From positions 128,123-192,122 of the forward strand of contig JAEYGZ010000023.1 of NCBI GenBank assembly GCA_023409535.1: 64,000 bases of DNA, in the 5' to 3' direction. The notes beneath the pieces were generated by a model. That model was given only the letters and a program-made list of their open reading frames with translations. It searched no databases and was not told the DNA's origin. Position 1 is the stretch's first letter; every line of letters begins with the position of its first letter. The DNA is from Bacillota bacterium (GTDB taxonomy: Bacteria > Bacillota > Clostridia > Lachnospirales > Lachnospiraceae). Below, piece by piece: positions 1 through 9,439 of this stretch. The position numbers and the translations under genes are program-made.

Positions 1-110
1 CTATGCAGGTTTACTTTTTTACCGTCATCAGCCAGCAGATATACAGGGCCGGTACAATCATTAACAACCTTTAAAAATGCATTCATATTAAAAACATTAA
101 GTTTTATCAT
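1..110 (-). CDS. Small hypothetical protein, 3' part beyond window
   Basis: This is the beginning of a gene that runs off the left edge. The start codon at 108-110 is preceded by a good GGGAGG ribosome binding site. The visible 36 residues begin MIKLNVFNMNAFLKVVNDC and continue without a stop. It resembles the start of short uncharacterised Clostridia proteins, but I cannot name a family. It shares the minus strand with the AraC gene at 298-1206, 187 bases away, though it is transcribed away from that gene's 3' end. Confidence 0.5.
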   Translation of the reverse strand, partial: MIKLNVFNMNAFLKVVNDCTGPVYLLADDGKKVNLH

Positions 111-297
111 AGGATAGCCTCCCTAACAAAATCATTGAATGTGAAAAATCAAATGACCGGTCAGAAGCCGGATTTGATTTATGCACCTCTTTATGAACAT
201 AATTATAGTGCAATATTTTTATTAAATATATCTTATTACCGCCTGTTTATATCAAAATCCTGCCATTTTCACTTACATCCCAGATGAAATTCGGACC

Positions 298-1206
298 TCA
301 GCTTAAGGTCTCTTTCCTTTTTTGATATTGCCGCGGAGAACACCCCATATATTCACGGAATACTTTTCCGAAATAGCTGCTGCTTCCCATACCGCAGGCC
401 TGGCTTATATATGCCAAGGATTCATCGCTGCTTCCCAGCATCATACAGGCCTTCTGTATGCGGTAGTTTTTTAAATATTGCGCAGGCGTCATATTCAGCT
501 TTTGGCTGAAGGTCCGATAACATTCCCTTTCGCTGATATATGCTGCCGCCGCAACCTCCGATATGGCCAGCTTCTCCGCATAATGCTCCTGAATGTATTC
601 CATCATCAATTTAATCTTATCGTTGGATTTATTGTAACGGCCCTTCTCCTTCCAAACCGGCTCGGAAATGTGAAGCAGCATACACCACAACTCAGAAAGC
701 ATCGCACGCAATTTCATCTCATAGTCCAGGCTGCCGGGGGCTAACCGGAAGGACTCCCGAAGCAGCTCCAAAATAACTGCTTCCTCCGGATTTTCCGGAA
801 AAAGTCCGATCATTTCCAGCTGCGGCGCCGTTATTATGGGTACTACATATTTTTGCTCCAAAAGTCCGCCAAGTTGGCCGCCAACCAATGAGGTGTTAAA
901 TATATGGAGGATTTGTATCGTATCCTTACTGCCCTTTTGCGGTTTTGTCATATGCAGTACATTGGAATTCACAAGACCGCCGGAGCCTGCCGGAAAAACC
1001 ACCTTTCCGCCTGGAGTATAGTATTCCAGCGCACCATTTTCTATATAGAAAAGCTCAACCTCCTTATGCCAGTGCCAGGGAGCCTGCTTCCCAATGTACT
1101 TATCCATCTCAACGTAAGAAGCGATATATGGGAAATCCGGATCAAAATCCGGAAGCAATTCTTCTTTGCTGCCAGCTTTATATTCTATCCTATGGATGTC
1201 TTTCAT
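298..1206 (-). CDS. AraC-family transcriptional regulator, cupin sensor
   Basis: A 302-residue one-component regulator. The N-terminal half is a cupin-like ligand-binding domain, with a WHWHKEVELFYIENG strand typical of sugar-sensing AraC proteins. The last 100 residues hold two helix-turn-helix units ending in the conserved GMGSSSYFGKVFREYMGCSPRQY signature. The frame stays open upstream to 1308, but the ATG at 1206 has a GGAGGGG site six bases away and starts MKDIHRIEY, so I use it. No hydrolase or transporter is divergent to it; its target may be the truncated gene to the left or module 1. The ligand is unknown. Confidence 0.9.
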   Translation of the reverse strand: MKDIHRIEYKAGSKEELLPDFDPDFPYIASYVEMDKYIGKQAPWHWHKEVELFYIENGALEYYTPGGKVVFPAGSGGLVNSNVLHMTKPQKGSKDTIQILHIFNTSLVGGQLGGLLEQKYVVPIITAPQLEMIGLFPENPEEAVILELLRESFRLAPGSLDYEMKLRAMLSELWCMLLHISEPVWKEKGRYNKSNDKIKLMMEYIQEHYAEKLAISEVAAAAYISERECYRTFSQKLNMTPAQYLKNYRIQKACMMLGSSDESLAYISQACGMGSSSYFGKVFREYMGCSPRQYQKRKETLS

Positions 1207-1342
1207 GATTTTCCCCTCCGTATGCATTATGCTTCCATAACCCTGATTACCAGAATAATAGCATTTATAACTATGCCTTTCAAATAAGAATTGTACCTTA
1301 CAAAGCATTTCCTTTCAACCATATTTTACTAAATCATAACAA

Positions 1343-1375
1343 AAGCATCCTTTCACCTGAAGTGATCGGATGCTT
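1343..1375 (-). terminator. Intrinsic terminator after the LysM-GH18 gene
   Basis: An 8-bp stem (AAGCATCC with GGATGCTT) has a partly paired loop and is followed on the minus strand by TTTTGTT. It lies 15 bases after the stop of the gene at 1390-2667. Confidence 0.75.
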
Positions 1376-1389
1376 AACTATGGATTTAT

Positions 1390-2667
1390 TTACAGTACTT
1401 TTTCTATTATGAATTGCGAGTTAATAATTAACCATATCTGAGGAAACCAGGGCATACTATTCCAGACGCTGATCCCATGCAACCCATAATCCGGTATGAA
1501 CTTCACAAAATTATCTATACTTCTTGCATCCCAAAACCTAACCATATATTCATTCGCAGAAATATATTGAAAATAAGCGATGTTATTAATTTCGTCAAAT
1601 TTAATTTCAGAATTATTTGCTGCTGCAATCTCTATCGCTGAATTGTAATTAACAAGCATTCCCCTTGATACGCCTGGGACATAAGGATACTCCCATAGAT
1701 ATCCAAAGACTGAAACCCCCAGAAATGTCTTATCCGGAGGCAGATATTCCATCGCATTTTCAAAAAAACGTTTGTAGGTATCCAAAGCTATTGTTCCCAG
1801 CGGAATGCCTTCCGAATAACCAAATTCATATGTTATCAGTATAATCCCGTCTGCGTTCTGACTAAGCCTGGTAAAATCAATATTCGTAAAAATCGTTCCG
1901 GACAATAATTGAAAAACGCGAATCGTAAGGGTATTATAAACCTTGTATCCCATCATTGATATACTTTCATATAATTTTGCAAAGAAATTTCCATAAAGAA
2001 TTCTATCTTCCGGTCTTATGTACGGCGTATTAATATTAACTCCACCGTAGCCTTTTGTATCTAATATGCGAAGAAGTCTGCTGATTAGTTGGTTTTGCTT
2101 TTCTTCACTTGATAAAATTGACTGTATCACATCAATCTCTTCTTCCATATTCGCAGAGAATGCTTCCAGCAGCATGATAGGTACGACATCATATGCCTTT
2201 GCCGTCCGGATAATCTCTGTATCATCAATGTCGTTAATTTCACCGTCCGCTGTTACCGTATAGCCTATCACTGTTAAGTATGTCAGAAAAGGCAGGGTCC
2301 TTTTAAGAATGTTCCTATTAATAAAAGGATAAGCATAGCTATTCGTTTCAATAGCCATAAGCTTTTCTCCTTCATATTGTATTACAATGATCTCTCCGGG
2401 GTAAATATAATCTCTGTCTGAGAGATATGGATTGTTCCTGAGAAGCTCTAATGCTGTTATTCCATACCTGTCAGCGATACTTCCCAAAGTATCTCCCTGC
2501 TGAATTGTATAGGTAATCTCAGGTATCAGTACAACGATGGTTTCTCCGACAACCAGATTGTCAGGGTTATTTATATCATTTTCAAGAATCAGCCGATCTG
2601 CCGATACACCATATTTATTCGCAATCATTTCAATCGTTTCGCCATTTTGAACTACGTGTATGATCAT
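1390..2667 (-). CDS. LysM and GH18-like protein with degenerate active site
   Basis: A 425-residue protein of the YaaH/SleL type (spore or cell-wall GH18 proteins). Two LysM peptidoglycan-binding repeats occupy about residues 1-45 and 52-100 (QNGETIEMIANKYGV and QQGDTLGSIADRYGI). A GH18 TIM-barrel fold follows. In active relatives the catalytic strand reads approximately GVNIDFE, ending in the essential glutamate. Here it reads GVNINTPYI, so both the last aspartate and the glutamate are replaced. No signal peptide is evident, which is usual for spore-coat-associated members. The second in-frame ATG (2667) is chosen because GAGG sits six bases upstream; the first ATG (2679) overlaps that site. 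It is likely a binding protein or an enzyme with altered chemistry. Confidence 0.85.
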   Translation of the reverse strand: MIIHVVQNGETIEMIANKYGVSADRLILENDINNPDNLVVGETIVVLIPEITYTIQQGDTLGSIADRYGITALELLRNNPYLSDRDYIYPGEIIVIQYEGEKLMAIETNSYAYPFINRNILKRTLPFLTYLTVIGYTVTADGEINDIDDTEIIRTAKAYDVVPIMLLEAFSANMEEEIDVIQSILSSEEKQNQLISRLLRILDTKGYGGVNINTPYIRPEDRILYGNFFAKLYESISMMGYKVYNTLTIRVFQLLSGTIFTNIDFTRLSQNADGIILITYEFGYSEGIPLGTIALDTYKRFFENAMEYLPPDKTFLGVSVFGYLWEYPYVPGVSRGMLVNYNSAIEIAAANNSEIKFDEINNIAYFQYISANEYMVRFWDARSIDNFVKFIPDYGLHGISVWNSMPWFPQIWLIINSQFIIEKVL

Positions 2668-2801
2668 AAAGGTCCTCATACTAATTTATTTCTAAATTAT
2701 ATGTTTTTTGTTATAAGGATATGTTTTATGTCATAACGCAATTGGGGAACCTGCTGCATTGTCAGCAAATGAACGGGCACCGGACGATTGAAAAAACAGG
2801 C

Positions 2802-4190
2802 TTAATCCTCATAGAGAAGTCTGCCCTGTGACCGGATGACCTCAGAGTACCAATAAAAGGAATCCTTTCTGGTTCTCTTCTGGCTCTCAAAGTCCACATG
2901 GATCATGCCGAAGCGTTCCCCATAGCCTTCGGACCATTCATAGTTATCCAGCAGGGACCAGGCAAAATAACCAAGTACGGGCGTGCCCTCCTCTATTGCC
3001 TGATCAAGCTCTCTTAAATACCGCTTCATAAAATCAATTCTCTGCGGATCATGGACTTTACCGTCCAAGGCAACCCAATCGGTCATGGAAAGTCCGTTTT
3101 CCGTAATAAGGATGGGAAGTCCATATCTTTCATGAATAAATTCCGGCATTACCTTCAGTATCTCGGGTGTTACCTCCCATTTCAAGGCTGTCCTGGCAAA
3201 CCCGGTTTTCTTAGGTATCACAAGGGGTGTCCCATTCTCTCCCATCCTGACAGCGTTGCCCTGATAGAAATTACAGCCGATAAAGTCCAAAGGCTGTGCT
3301 ATGATATCCATATCTCCCGGTTTAATCATCTCTTTCGGAAAGTCCTCTCCAAAAGCCTTTACTCCGTCTTCCGGGTATTTACCCAAAAGGATCGGGTCCA
3401 TCCACCAGGTAGAGGACCACAGATTTCTGTTGTCCGCATCAAAGGCCTTCCTGCAGGCGGCTCTTTTATCCTCCTGTGTATCACGATAGGGATAAAAAGC
3501 CAGAGGATTGGGGGCATATCCGACCTTAGGCTTCTTTTTGGCATATTGTCTGATTACCCTTACTGCCTTTCCATGTGCCAGAAAGAGGTTGTGCATCAGG
3601 GAAAATACCTGGGGGCAGCTGGCTCTTACCTTGGGCGCACATATGCCGTCCAGATGTCCGATAATGATATGGCACTGGGGTTCATTTAATGTGATCCAGT
3701 AAGATACCCGGTCTGATAAAGCCTCGGTGACAAGTTTAACATATTCGGCAAAGATATCCGGCATCTCCGGATTAGCCCAGCCGCCGATATCCTGCAGGGC
3801 CTGGGGCAGATCCCAGTGAAACAGGGTAATACAGGGCTCAATTCCGGCCCCCGTCAGCTCGTCGGTCAGATCATTGTAGAACCGGAGCCCTTCCTCATTG
3901 ACCCTGCCTCTTCCTTCCGGAAGGACGCGGGACCAGCTGATGGAGAAGCGGTAAGCCTTTAACCCCATTTCCTTCATCAGGGCCACATCCTCTTTGAACC
4001 TGTGGTAATGGTCACAGGCCACCTCTGCGGTATCGCCGTTTAAGACATTGCCTCTTCCCGTGGCCGGATCGATTCTCTTGTCCTTCGCATAGGTATCCCA
4101 GATAGAAGGACCTCTTCCGCCTTCCTCTGCCGCTCCCTCAATCTGATGTGCCGCAGTAGCGGCACCCCATAAAAAATCTTCTGAAAACAT
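2802..4190 (-). CDS. GH1 beta-glucosidase (6-phospho or free glycoside)
   Basis: A 462-residue glycoside hydrolase family 1 enzyme of full length. The start MFSEDFLWGAATAAHQIEG is the GH1 N-terminal signature. The acid/base glutamate is in TLNEP (E170) and the nucleophile in ITENG (E364). It lacks a signal peptide and is therefore cytoplasmic. It is the last gene of module 1, 35 bases after the permease gene, which suggests that it cleaves short oligosaccharides imported by that transporter. No phosphotransferase gene is nearby, so an unphosphorylated beta-glucoside is more likely than a 6-phosphoglycoside. The exact sugar is not readable from sequence. Confidence 0.92.
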   Translation of the reverse strand: MFSEDFLWGAATAAHQIEGAAEEGGRGPSIWDTYAKDKRIDPATGRGNVLNGDTAEVACDHYHRFKEDVALMKEMGLKAYRFSISWSRVLPEGRGRVNEEGLRFYNDLTDELTGAGIEPCITLFHWDLPQALQDIGGWANPEMPDIFAEYVKLVTEALSDRVSYWITLNEPQCHIIIGHLDGICAPKVRASCPQVFSLMHNLFLAHGKAVRVIRQYAKKKPKVGYAPNPLAFYPYRDTQEDKRAACRKAFDADNRNLWSSTWWMDPILLGKYPEDGVKAFGEDFPKEMIKPGDMDIIAQPLDFIGCNFYQGNAVRMGENGTPLVIPKKTGFARTALKWEVTPEILKVMPEFIHERYGLPILITENGLSMTDWVALDGKVHDPQRIDFMKRYLRELDQAIEEGTPVLGYFAWSLLDNYEWSEGYGERFGMIHVDFESQKRTRKDSFYWYSEVIRSQGRLLYED

Positions 4191-4225
4191 CCTGATTTCT
4201 CCTTTTCTACCGCGATGTGTCGCGC

Positions 4226-5104
4226 TTAGCCCTTAACTGCTCCGACAACAATCCCTTTCACAAAAAACCTCTGGAAAAAGGGATAAACCACCATAACCGG
4301 AAGAGCTCCGATCACAGCCACCGCCATTCGGACTGCCGTTGACGGCATACGCATGGAGGCTGCTCCCGCTGACGCCGCTTTTTTAACCATCTCTACGTTC
4401 TGGAGCATTTTATTTAAAAGCACCTGGATGCTGTACATATCATCCTTATTGATATAATACAGGCCGTTCAGCCAGTCATTCCAATAACCAAGCCCTACCA
4501 GTAATGCCAGCGTGATAATGATGGGAGTCGACATGGGAAGGACAATTTTTACCAGGGTATAAGGCTCGCTGGCTCCGTCCACCCTTGCCGCCTCAAGTAC
4601 CTCCTCCGGTATATTGGTCATAAAATAAGTGCGCATCATAATGACATAAAATGCATTCATTAAGAGATTGGGAAATAATAACGCCCATATGGTATTTTTT
4701 ATATGAAATATCTGGGTCCACATAATATAGCCGGGAACCAGTCCGCCGCTGAAAAGCATGGTAAAAAATATAACAAAGGCAAATATATTCCTTCCCGGCA
4801 GGTCTTTCCTGGACAAAGGATAGGCAAATAAGGTGGTTATGGTCAGGCTTAAAAGGGTTCCGACAACGGTTACGAATATAGATATGCCGTATCCCCTGAT
4901 AATCGCCTTGGAGCCAAACAGCAGATATTTATAAGCCGATAGATCGATCACTCTGGGGAAAAAGGAATAGCCGTGCTTTACCAGAGTTTCCTCCGCCGTT
5001 ATGGATGAGCTTACCAGAAGAAGAAAGGGAACGACACAGGATAGGCACAGCAATACCATAATGGCATTGATTATTATCTGAAATTTTTTATTGTTTTCTA
5101 CCAT
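4226..5104 (-). CDS. CUT1 carbohydrate ABC permease, YtcP/LplC type
   Basis: A 292-residue inner-membrane permease with about six transmembrane segments. The cytoplasmic EAA loop reads EAARVDGASEPYTLVKIVLP, which docks the ATPase. The C-terminal GIVVGAVKG is typical of this subfamily. It pairs with the LplB-like permease just upstream (13 bases between genes). No ATPase gene lies in the operon; in Firmicutes such CUT1 systems normally share an MsmX/UgpC-type ATPase encoded elsewhere. An AAGGAGG site precedes the ATG at 5104. Confidence 0.93.
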   Translation of the reverse strand: MVENNKKFQIIINAIMVLLCLSCVVPFLLLVSSSITAEETLVKHGYSFFPRVIDLSAYKYLLFGSKAIIRGYGISIFVTVVGTLLSLTITTLFAYPLSRKDLPGRNIFAFVIFFTMLFSGGLVPGYIMWTQIFHIKNTIWALLFPNLLMNAFYVIMMRTYFMTNIPEEVLEAARVDGASEPYTLVKIVLPMSTPIIITLALLVGLGYWNDWLNGLYYINKDDMYSIQVLLNKMLQNVEMVKKAASAGAASMRMPSTAVRMAVAVIGALPVMVVYPFFQRFFVKGIVVGAVKG

Positions 5105-5117
5105 CTGTTCATCCTCC

Positions 5118-6059
5118 TTAAAATAGTGCGTTTTCCCTGCTGATTTTTCTTACCACGAAGTTGGTCGCAAGTACCAGCAGAAAGCCAACGACCGATTGAT
5201 AAAAGCCGGCCGCCGCCGTCATACCGATGTTATTCAGCTGGGTCAGCCCTCTGTAAACATAAGTATCAATCGTATTGGTAACATCGATCAGAGCCCCGCT
5301 GTTCATGGGCACCTGATAAAAAAGTCCGAAATCGGAGTAGAAAATCCTTCCGATTGCCATCAGGGTCAGGGTAATCATCGCCGGCTTTAAACCGGGCAGG
5401 GTAATGTATTTAATCTGTTTCCATTTATTTGCACCATCGATCACGGCCGCCTCATAATATCCTTTATCGATCCCGATCAAGGTAGCATAATAAATAATAC
5501 AGTTATATCCCATGTTCTTCCAGATATTCACCAGTACCAGAATAAAAGGCCAGTACTTCGGTTCCGAGTACCAGGAGATTGCTTTTATTCCCAGGGGCTC
5601 CAGGACGGATTTATTCAGGAAGCCGCTCTGGGTGTTTAAAAAACCGTATACAATATAGCTGACTACTACCATAGAAATTAAATAAGGCAGTAAAATCAGT
5701 GTCTGGTAAGTTTTTTTCGCCCTGCTGCCCGCAATTTCATTTAACAGTATGGCTATCGCAATGGCAACAACTGTACCAAGGACAATAAATACCAGGCTAT
5801 AGAGTAAGGTGTTCCGTGTTATGGTCAATGCATCCCTTGTCTTAAAAAGGAATTCAAAATTGTCAAATCCGATGAAGGGACTCTGATATATCCCTTTTTT
5901 ATAATCATACTTCTTGAAAGCCAGTATAATCCCTGTCATTGGTATGTAATTATTGATTATGATATATACCAGACCAGGTACCATCATGAGATAAAACCAG
6001 AAGTATCTCTTCACTTTTCCCAAGCTGCCGCCCTTCTTCCTAACAACGAACGCTTTCAT
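5118..6059 (-). CDS. CUT1 carbohydrate ABC permease, LplB type
   Basis: A 313-residue permease with an N-terminal cytoplasmic tail, about six membrane segments, and the EAA motif EAAVIDGANKWKQI followed by a LPGLKP turn. The N-terminal YIPMTGIILAFKKYDYKKGI segment is characteristic of LplB/YteP proteins, which import complex oligosaccharides. It follows the lipoprotein gene, separated by a perfect 11-bp hairpin that could lower permease expression relative to the binding protein. It forms a heterodimer with the product of 4226-5104. Confidence 0.93.
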   Translation of the reverse strand: MKAFVVRKKGGSLGKVKRYFWFYLMMVPGLVYIIINNYIPMTGIILAFKKYDYKKGIYQSPFIGFDNFEFLFKTRDALTITRNTLLYSLVFIVLGTVVAIAIAILLNEIAGSRAKKTYQTLILLPYLISMVVVSYIVYGFLNTQSGFLNKSVLEPLGIKAISWYSEPKYWPFILVLVNIWKNMGYNCIIYYATLIGIDKGYYEAAVIDGANKWKQIKYITLPGLKPAMITLTLMAIGRIFYSDFGLFYQVPMNSGALIDVTNTIDTYVYRGLTQLNNIGMTAAAGFYQSVVGFLLVLATNFVVRKISRENALF

Positions 6060-6106
6060 AGGTACATCCTTTCTTTCCTTTTCCTCCAGCTATCTCTTTC
6101 ATAGAA

Positions 6107-6131
6107 ATGGGGCTGTTTATAACAGCCCCAT
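6107..6131 (-). terminator. Intercistronic hairpin, lipoprotein/permease gap
   Basis: A perfect 11-bp stem (ATGGGGCTGTT with AACAGCCCCAT) and a 3-base loop lie 12 bases after the lipoprotein stop. There is no uridine run after it on the minus strand, so it is more likely an RNA-stabilising or partial attenuation stem than a full terminator. Confidence 0.65.
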
Positions 6132-6143
6132 CACTACTGAACT

Positions 6144-7655
6144 TTAATTCTGCTGGCTGAGCCATTCATCCAGTTGCTTTTGCTTCTCTTTGATAATCGT
6201 ATCAATACCGGCGGCTTTTAATTCCTCATTCATTTTCGGGATCGCTTCGTCCGGGTTTACGCATCCTGTTACCAGACCGGCTTCATATTTGTTTATAACA
6301 TTGTTGCAGGCTGTAACCTCATTCAATACGTTTTCATTATTCCATACAAAGCCCTTTGCAGGAGACGGGTGGGCAGAAGCATTGAATTCACTGAGCTTGC
6401 TCCATACCTCCGGATCATCACCTTCCCAGGGATGGGTAATCTGCTCATTCGGCCATGCCCAGCCTACGACAGAATAGCCTGTATTGGAAGAGTCCAGTCC
6501 GTCCGCATACTTAATAAGTCCCTTTGCCTCGTCGGCATATTGCCAGTGTACCCCTTCCACACCATTAATTAAAAGGTTGGCGATATCTGAATTCGTATAC
6601 ATTAAGTTCAGCATTTCCATTGCCTTATCGGGTCTTTCACTGTTATTGGCAATGCTCCAGGCGGCATTTACCATAGAAGTAGTGGAATGAGGCGCATAAA
6701 GCTGGGCTACTGCAATCTCCTTACCGCACTTTCTGGTTTCTTCCGCTTCGAACCCTGCTTTATAAGCGGTGAAGGTTCCAAAGCCGATACCGGAATTGAT
6801 AAATACTTCATAGCCTTCGGTGGTATTGACCGCATCAGGCATCATGAGGCCCTCCTGTACCCATTTGTAAATGTAGGAACTGTATTCCTTGAAGGATGCC
6901 GTATCATACAAATTAACAACTTCCGTACTGTCGGTCAGACAGTTTTCCAGAACACCCAGGCTGTCACCCAGAACATCGGCAGACCAGGCAGGTCTGATCA
7001 TCGTACCGCCATTGGGAACCACGGGATACATATCCGGATAAGCTTCCTTTACCTTTTTAAGACCTTCCTCCAGCTGGGCGTAGGTCATAGGCTTGCTGTA
7101 GTCAATGCCAACCTGGTCGGCGATTTCTTTTACCATAAGGAAGCCTCTGCCCTGTGCCTTATCCTTGTTCATGGGTATACCATATTTCTTGCCGTTTACT
7201 GTTACGCATTTCCAGTCATCCTCCGAGATGCTGTCTAAGGTATCCTTTCCATTGCTGGACAACAGGTCGTCCAGGGCAAGTATCTGATTATTGGCAGCCA
7301 TGGAAGAAAGGGACAGCTCCCAGGGAAATGCATAAAATAAATCCAGCTTTTCTCCTGAGGAAAGCGCCAGGTTGATCTGCTCTACGTTGACATCACGAAC
7401 CAGCTCCACTTCACAGTTGATCAGCGGCTTGGTAATTTTACTGATCTCCTGGGCCACAAGCTCCGTGTCCTCCGTTGTGGCAGTGTATGGGGCATAAATT
7501 GTTACAACATACGGCTTCTCCTCCGTATCAGAAGCATCGGCAGGACCTTCCGCAGCTTCCTTTGATTCTTCGCTGCTGTTTTTACCGCAGCCGGACAGCA
7601 GGCTGCCGGTCATAACAAAAGCCATTAATAATACCAATAGTTTTCTTAATTTCAT
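6144..7655 (-). CDS. Carbohydrate ABC substrate-binding lipoprotein (module 1)
   Basis: A 503-residue extracellular solute-binding protein. It begins MKLRKLLVLLMAFVMTGSLLSGC, so there is a type II signal peptide and lipobox LSGC, followed by an acidic Ser/Glu-rich linker. The length and a mature domain with repeated Trp/Tyr-rich segments match the binding proteins partnered with LplB/YtcP permeases. The frame is open to 7712, but AGGAG lies seven bases before the ATG at 7655 and the signal peptide starts there. A -10-like ATTATA (minus-strand TATAAT) at 7687-7692 suggests its own promoter after the regulator terminator. The ligand is probably a beta-glucan or beta-glucoside, inferred only from the GH1 gene in the operon. 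Confidence 0.93.
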   Translation of the reverse strand: MKLRKLLVLLMAFVMTGSLLSGCGKNSSEESKEAAEGPADASDTEEKPYVVTIYAPYTATTEDTELVAQEISKITKPLINCEVELVRDVNVEQINLALSSGEKLDLFYAFPWELSLSSMAANNQILALDDLLSSNGKDTLDSISEDDWKCVTVNGKKYGIPMNKDKAQGRGFLMVKEIADQVGIDYSKPMTYAQLEEGLKKVKEAYPDMYPVVPNGGTMIRPAWSADVLGDSLGVLENCLTDSTEVVNLYDTASFKEYSSYIYKWVQEGLMMPDAVNTTEGYEVFINSGIGFGTFTAYKAGFEAEETRKCGKEIAVAQLYAPHSTTSMVNAAWSIANNSERPDKAMEMLNLMYTNSDIANLLINGVEGVHWQYADEAKGLIKYADGLDSSNTGYSVVGWAWPNEQITHPWEGDDPEVWSKLSEFNASAHPSPAKGFVWNNENVLNEVTACNNVINKYEAGLVTGCVNPDEAIPKMNEELKAAGIDTIIKEKQKQLDEWLSQQN

Positions 7656-7686
7656 AACTCTCTCCTTCTCTTTAAAAGATAACTCT

Positions 7687-7692
7687 ATTATA
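7687..7692 (-). promoter_or_regulatory. Candidate -10 box for module 1 transporter
   Basis: On the minus strand this reads TATAAT, 31 bases before the lipoprotein ATG and after the terminator at 7780-7818. No convincing -35 box is found 17 bases upstream, as expected if an activator (the YesN-type regulator) is needed. Confidence 0.35.
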
Positions 7693-7779
7693 AATTCCAT
7701 GAATTTTTGCATCTATCTGTTATGTCAGTACTTTTCATCAATTCTGATACTTCTTTTTCATTCGTACAACCCTGAAATA

Positions 7780-7818
7780 AAAAATGTAACATTTACATAT
7801 CAAAAATGTTACATTTTT
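7780..7818 (-). terminator. Terminator between the two-component and transporter genes
   Basis: A 15-bp inverted repeat (AAATGTAACATTT core) with a 9-base loop is flanked by A and T runs, so it could terminate both strands. It lies eight bases after the regulator stop and separates regulation genes from structural genes of module 1. Confidence 0.75.
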
Positions 7819-7825
7819 ATATACG

Positions 7826-9439
7826 CTATTCCTTTTTCCTGCAAAAGCTTTCTCTGTCCTCTGCCGGCGTTACCCCGTCAAACATCCTTTTATATACCTG
7901 TGTGAAGTGAGAAAAATTTGTATAGCCTACTTTCATGGCAATCATACTGATCCGAAGATTGGTATTCTTTACCATCTGGCGGGCCAAATTCATTTTTTCC
8001 CTGATGATATATTCCTTTGGGGAAATTCCCATCTCATTCTTAAAAAGTCTGGAAACATAGTTGGGATTTAAATGGACCGCGGCTGCAATATCCGTTCGCT
8101 TAATATCCTCTTCCAGGTTGCTTCGGATGTATAAGAGAATCTGGTCTATCTGCGATTTTTTCTTCTCCTGGGAAGTGCAGTATTCATTGAAGAACTCATT
8201 TACCGTCCTTATGAGCCAGAACATCTCATCAATGGAGCTGTAGGCATTTAACGCTCTCTTCAGCACCGCCGTACTCTCAAAAATCTGGTTTACCGAACAG
8301 TTATTGTTATTGGCAGCCAGATAGACCACGCGCATAAACTCCTGATAAAACCGTTCCAGAAACTCTGCGCTGACTGAATTATCTGTCAGCCTTTCTTCCA
8401 GAATATGAGCTACTTCCTCACATGCCGTATCATACATCTCATACTGAAGCAGCTCTTCCAGATTTGGCAGGATATCGCTAAAGCTGAAATGGCAGTTTTC
8501 CTCCTCCGGAAAGGAAGAAGCCGCATCACAGACAACCCTTCCCAGCGCCAGCTGCCTTTCCTTTAACTGAAGAAGCCTGTCCGCCTTCTCCTTAACTCTC
8601 TGTACATCTTCACAGCCGATATAATAGCAGACCAGATTTGTATTATAGTAACGATATACCAGCTCTGCAAACCGGTTCAGGAGGTCTGCAAGCAGCTCCT
8701 TCTCCATGCGGTTGGCAGGCTCAGCAGGATAAATATAAAAGAAGTACTCGTCCCGCTGCAGCTGGCAGGCCAAAGCCTCCTGACCGCTATGGAACAAGAG
8801 CTCCGAAAGGATATTCTTAAGGGCATATTTTATCAGTTCATTACTCCAGTCCGACAGCTTTTCCTTTAGTTGGCCGACTTTTATGAAGATCAGCCAGCTA
8901 TGTATATCCTCCGTCAGGGTTATATCAAGATGGAGCAGCTTGTTCCGGATCCCTTCCGTAAATCCGTCACCACCCTCCAGCCATTCCTTCATGACTTCGT
9001 TTAAAATCAGCTCTTTTTGCTGGATGACCATCTCTCCGAGAGAATTGATCTGCCTGGATTTCTTCTTTTGGTTTATTTTTTCAATGGTTCGAAAAAGGGA
9101 ATTTTCAATATCCTCATACCGTGCCGGCTGGAGAATATAATCAAAGCTTCCAAGCCTGATTGCCTCCTTGGCATAGATGAAATCCGCATGAGCCGTCAAG
9201 AAGATACATTCTGCATCCATTCCCTGCTCCTTCATCCATTTAAACAGGCTTAATCCGTTTTCAACAGGCATTTCTATATCACACAACAGGATATCCACCT
9301 TGTGTTTTAACAGCTGCTCCCTAGCTTCAAAGGCATTATAAGCCTTCAGTACCCTGCAGTCACCAAACTTACTCCAATTTATTCCGAATATCAAAGCACT
9401 GACCACACTGATTTGATCATCTACGATTAGGATTGTCAT
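7826..9439 (-). CDS. Response regulator with AraC-type output, YesN type
   Basis: A 537-residue regulator. Residues 1-120 are a receiver domain (MTILIVDDQ start, phospho-acceptor Asp in LLCDIEMP, conserved Lys-like tail). The central part is a long helical linker with no known motif, and the last 100 residues carry paired AraC helix-turn-helix units (KVGYTNFSHFTQVYKRMFDGVTP). The upstream kinase gene ends with TAA directly abutting this ATG, so translation is probably coupled. It is expected to activate the module 1 transporter and GH1 genes on phosphorylation by the adjacent kinase. Confidence 0.93.
   Translation of the reverse strand: MTILIVDDQISVVSALIFGINWSKFGDCRVLKAYNAFEAREQLLKHKVDILLCDIEMPVENGLSLFKWMKEQGMDAECIFLTAHADFIYAKEAIRLGSFDYILQPARYEDIENSLFRTIEKINQKKKSRQINSLGEMVIQQKELILNEVMKEWLEGGDGFTEGIRNKLLHLDITLTEDIHSWLIFIKVGQLKEKLSDWSNELIKYALKNILSELLFHSGQEALACQLQRDEYFFYIYPAEPANRMEKELLADLLNRFAELVYRYYNTNLVCYYIGCEDVQRVKEKADRLLQLKERQLALGRVVCDAASSFPEEENCHFSFSDILPNLEELLQYEMYDTACEEVAHILEERLTDNSVSAEFLERFYQEFMRVVYLAANNNNCSVNQIFESTAVLKRALNAYSSIDEMFWLIRTVNEFFNEYCTSQEKKKSQIDQILLYIRSNLEEDIKRTDIAAAVHLNPNYVSRLFKNEMGISPKEYIIREKMNLARQMVKNTNLRISMIAMKVGYTNFSHFTQVYKRMFDGVTPAEDRESFCRKKE

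Noticed and set aside
3051..3689. 212-codon open frame opposite the GH1 gene
   Set aside because: Antisense to conserved GH1 sequence including the catalytic strands; no start signal and no recognisable protein.
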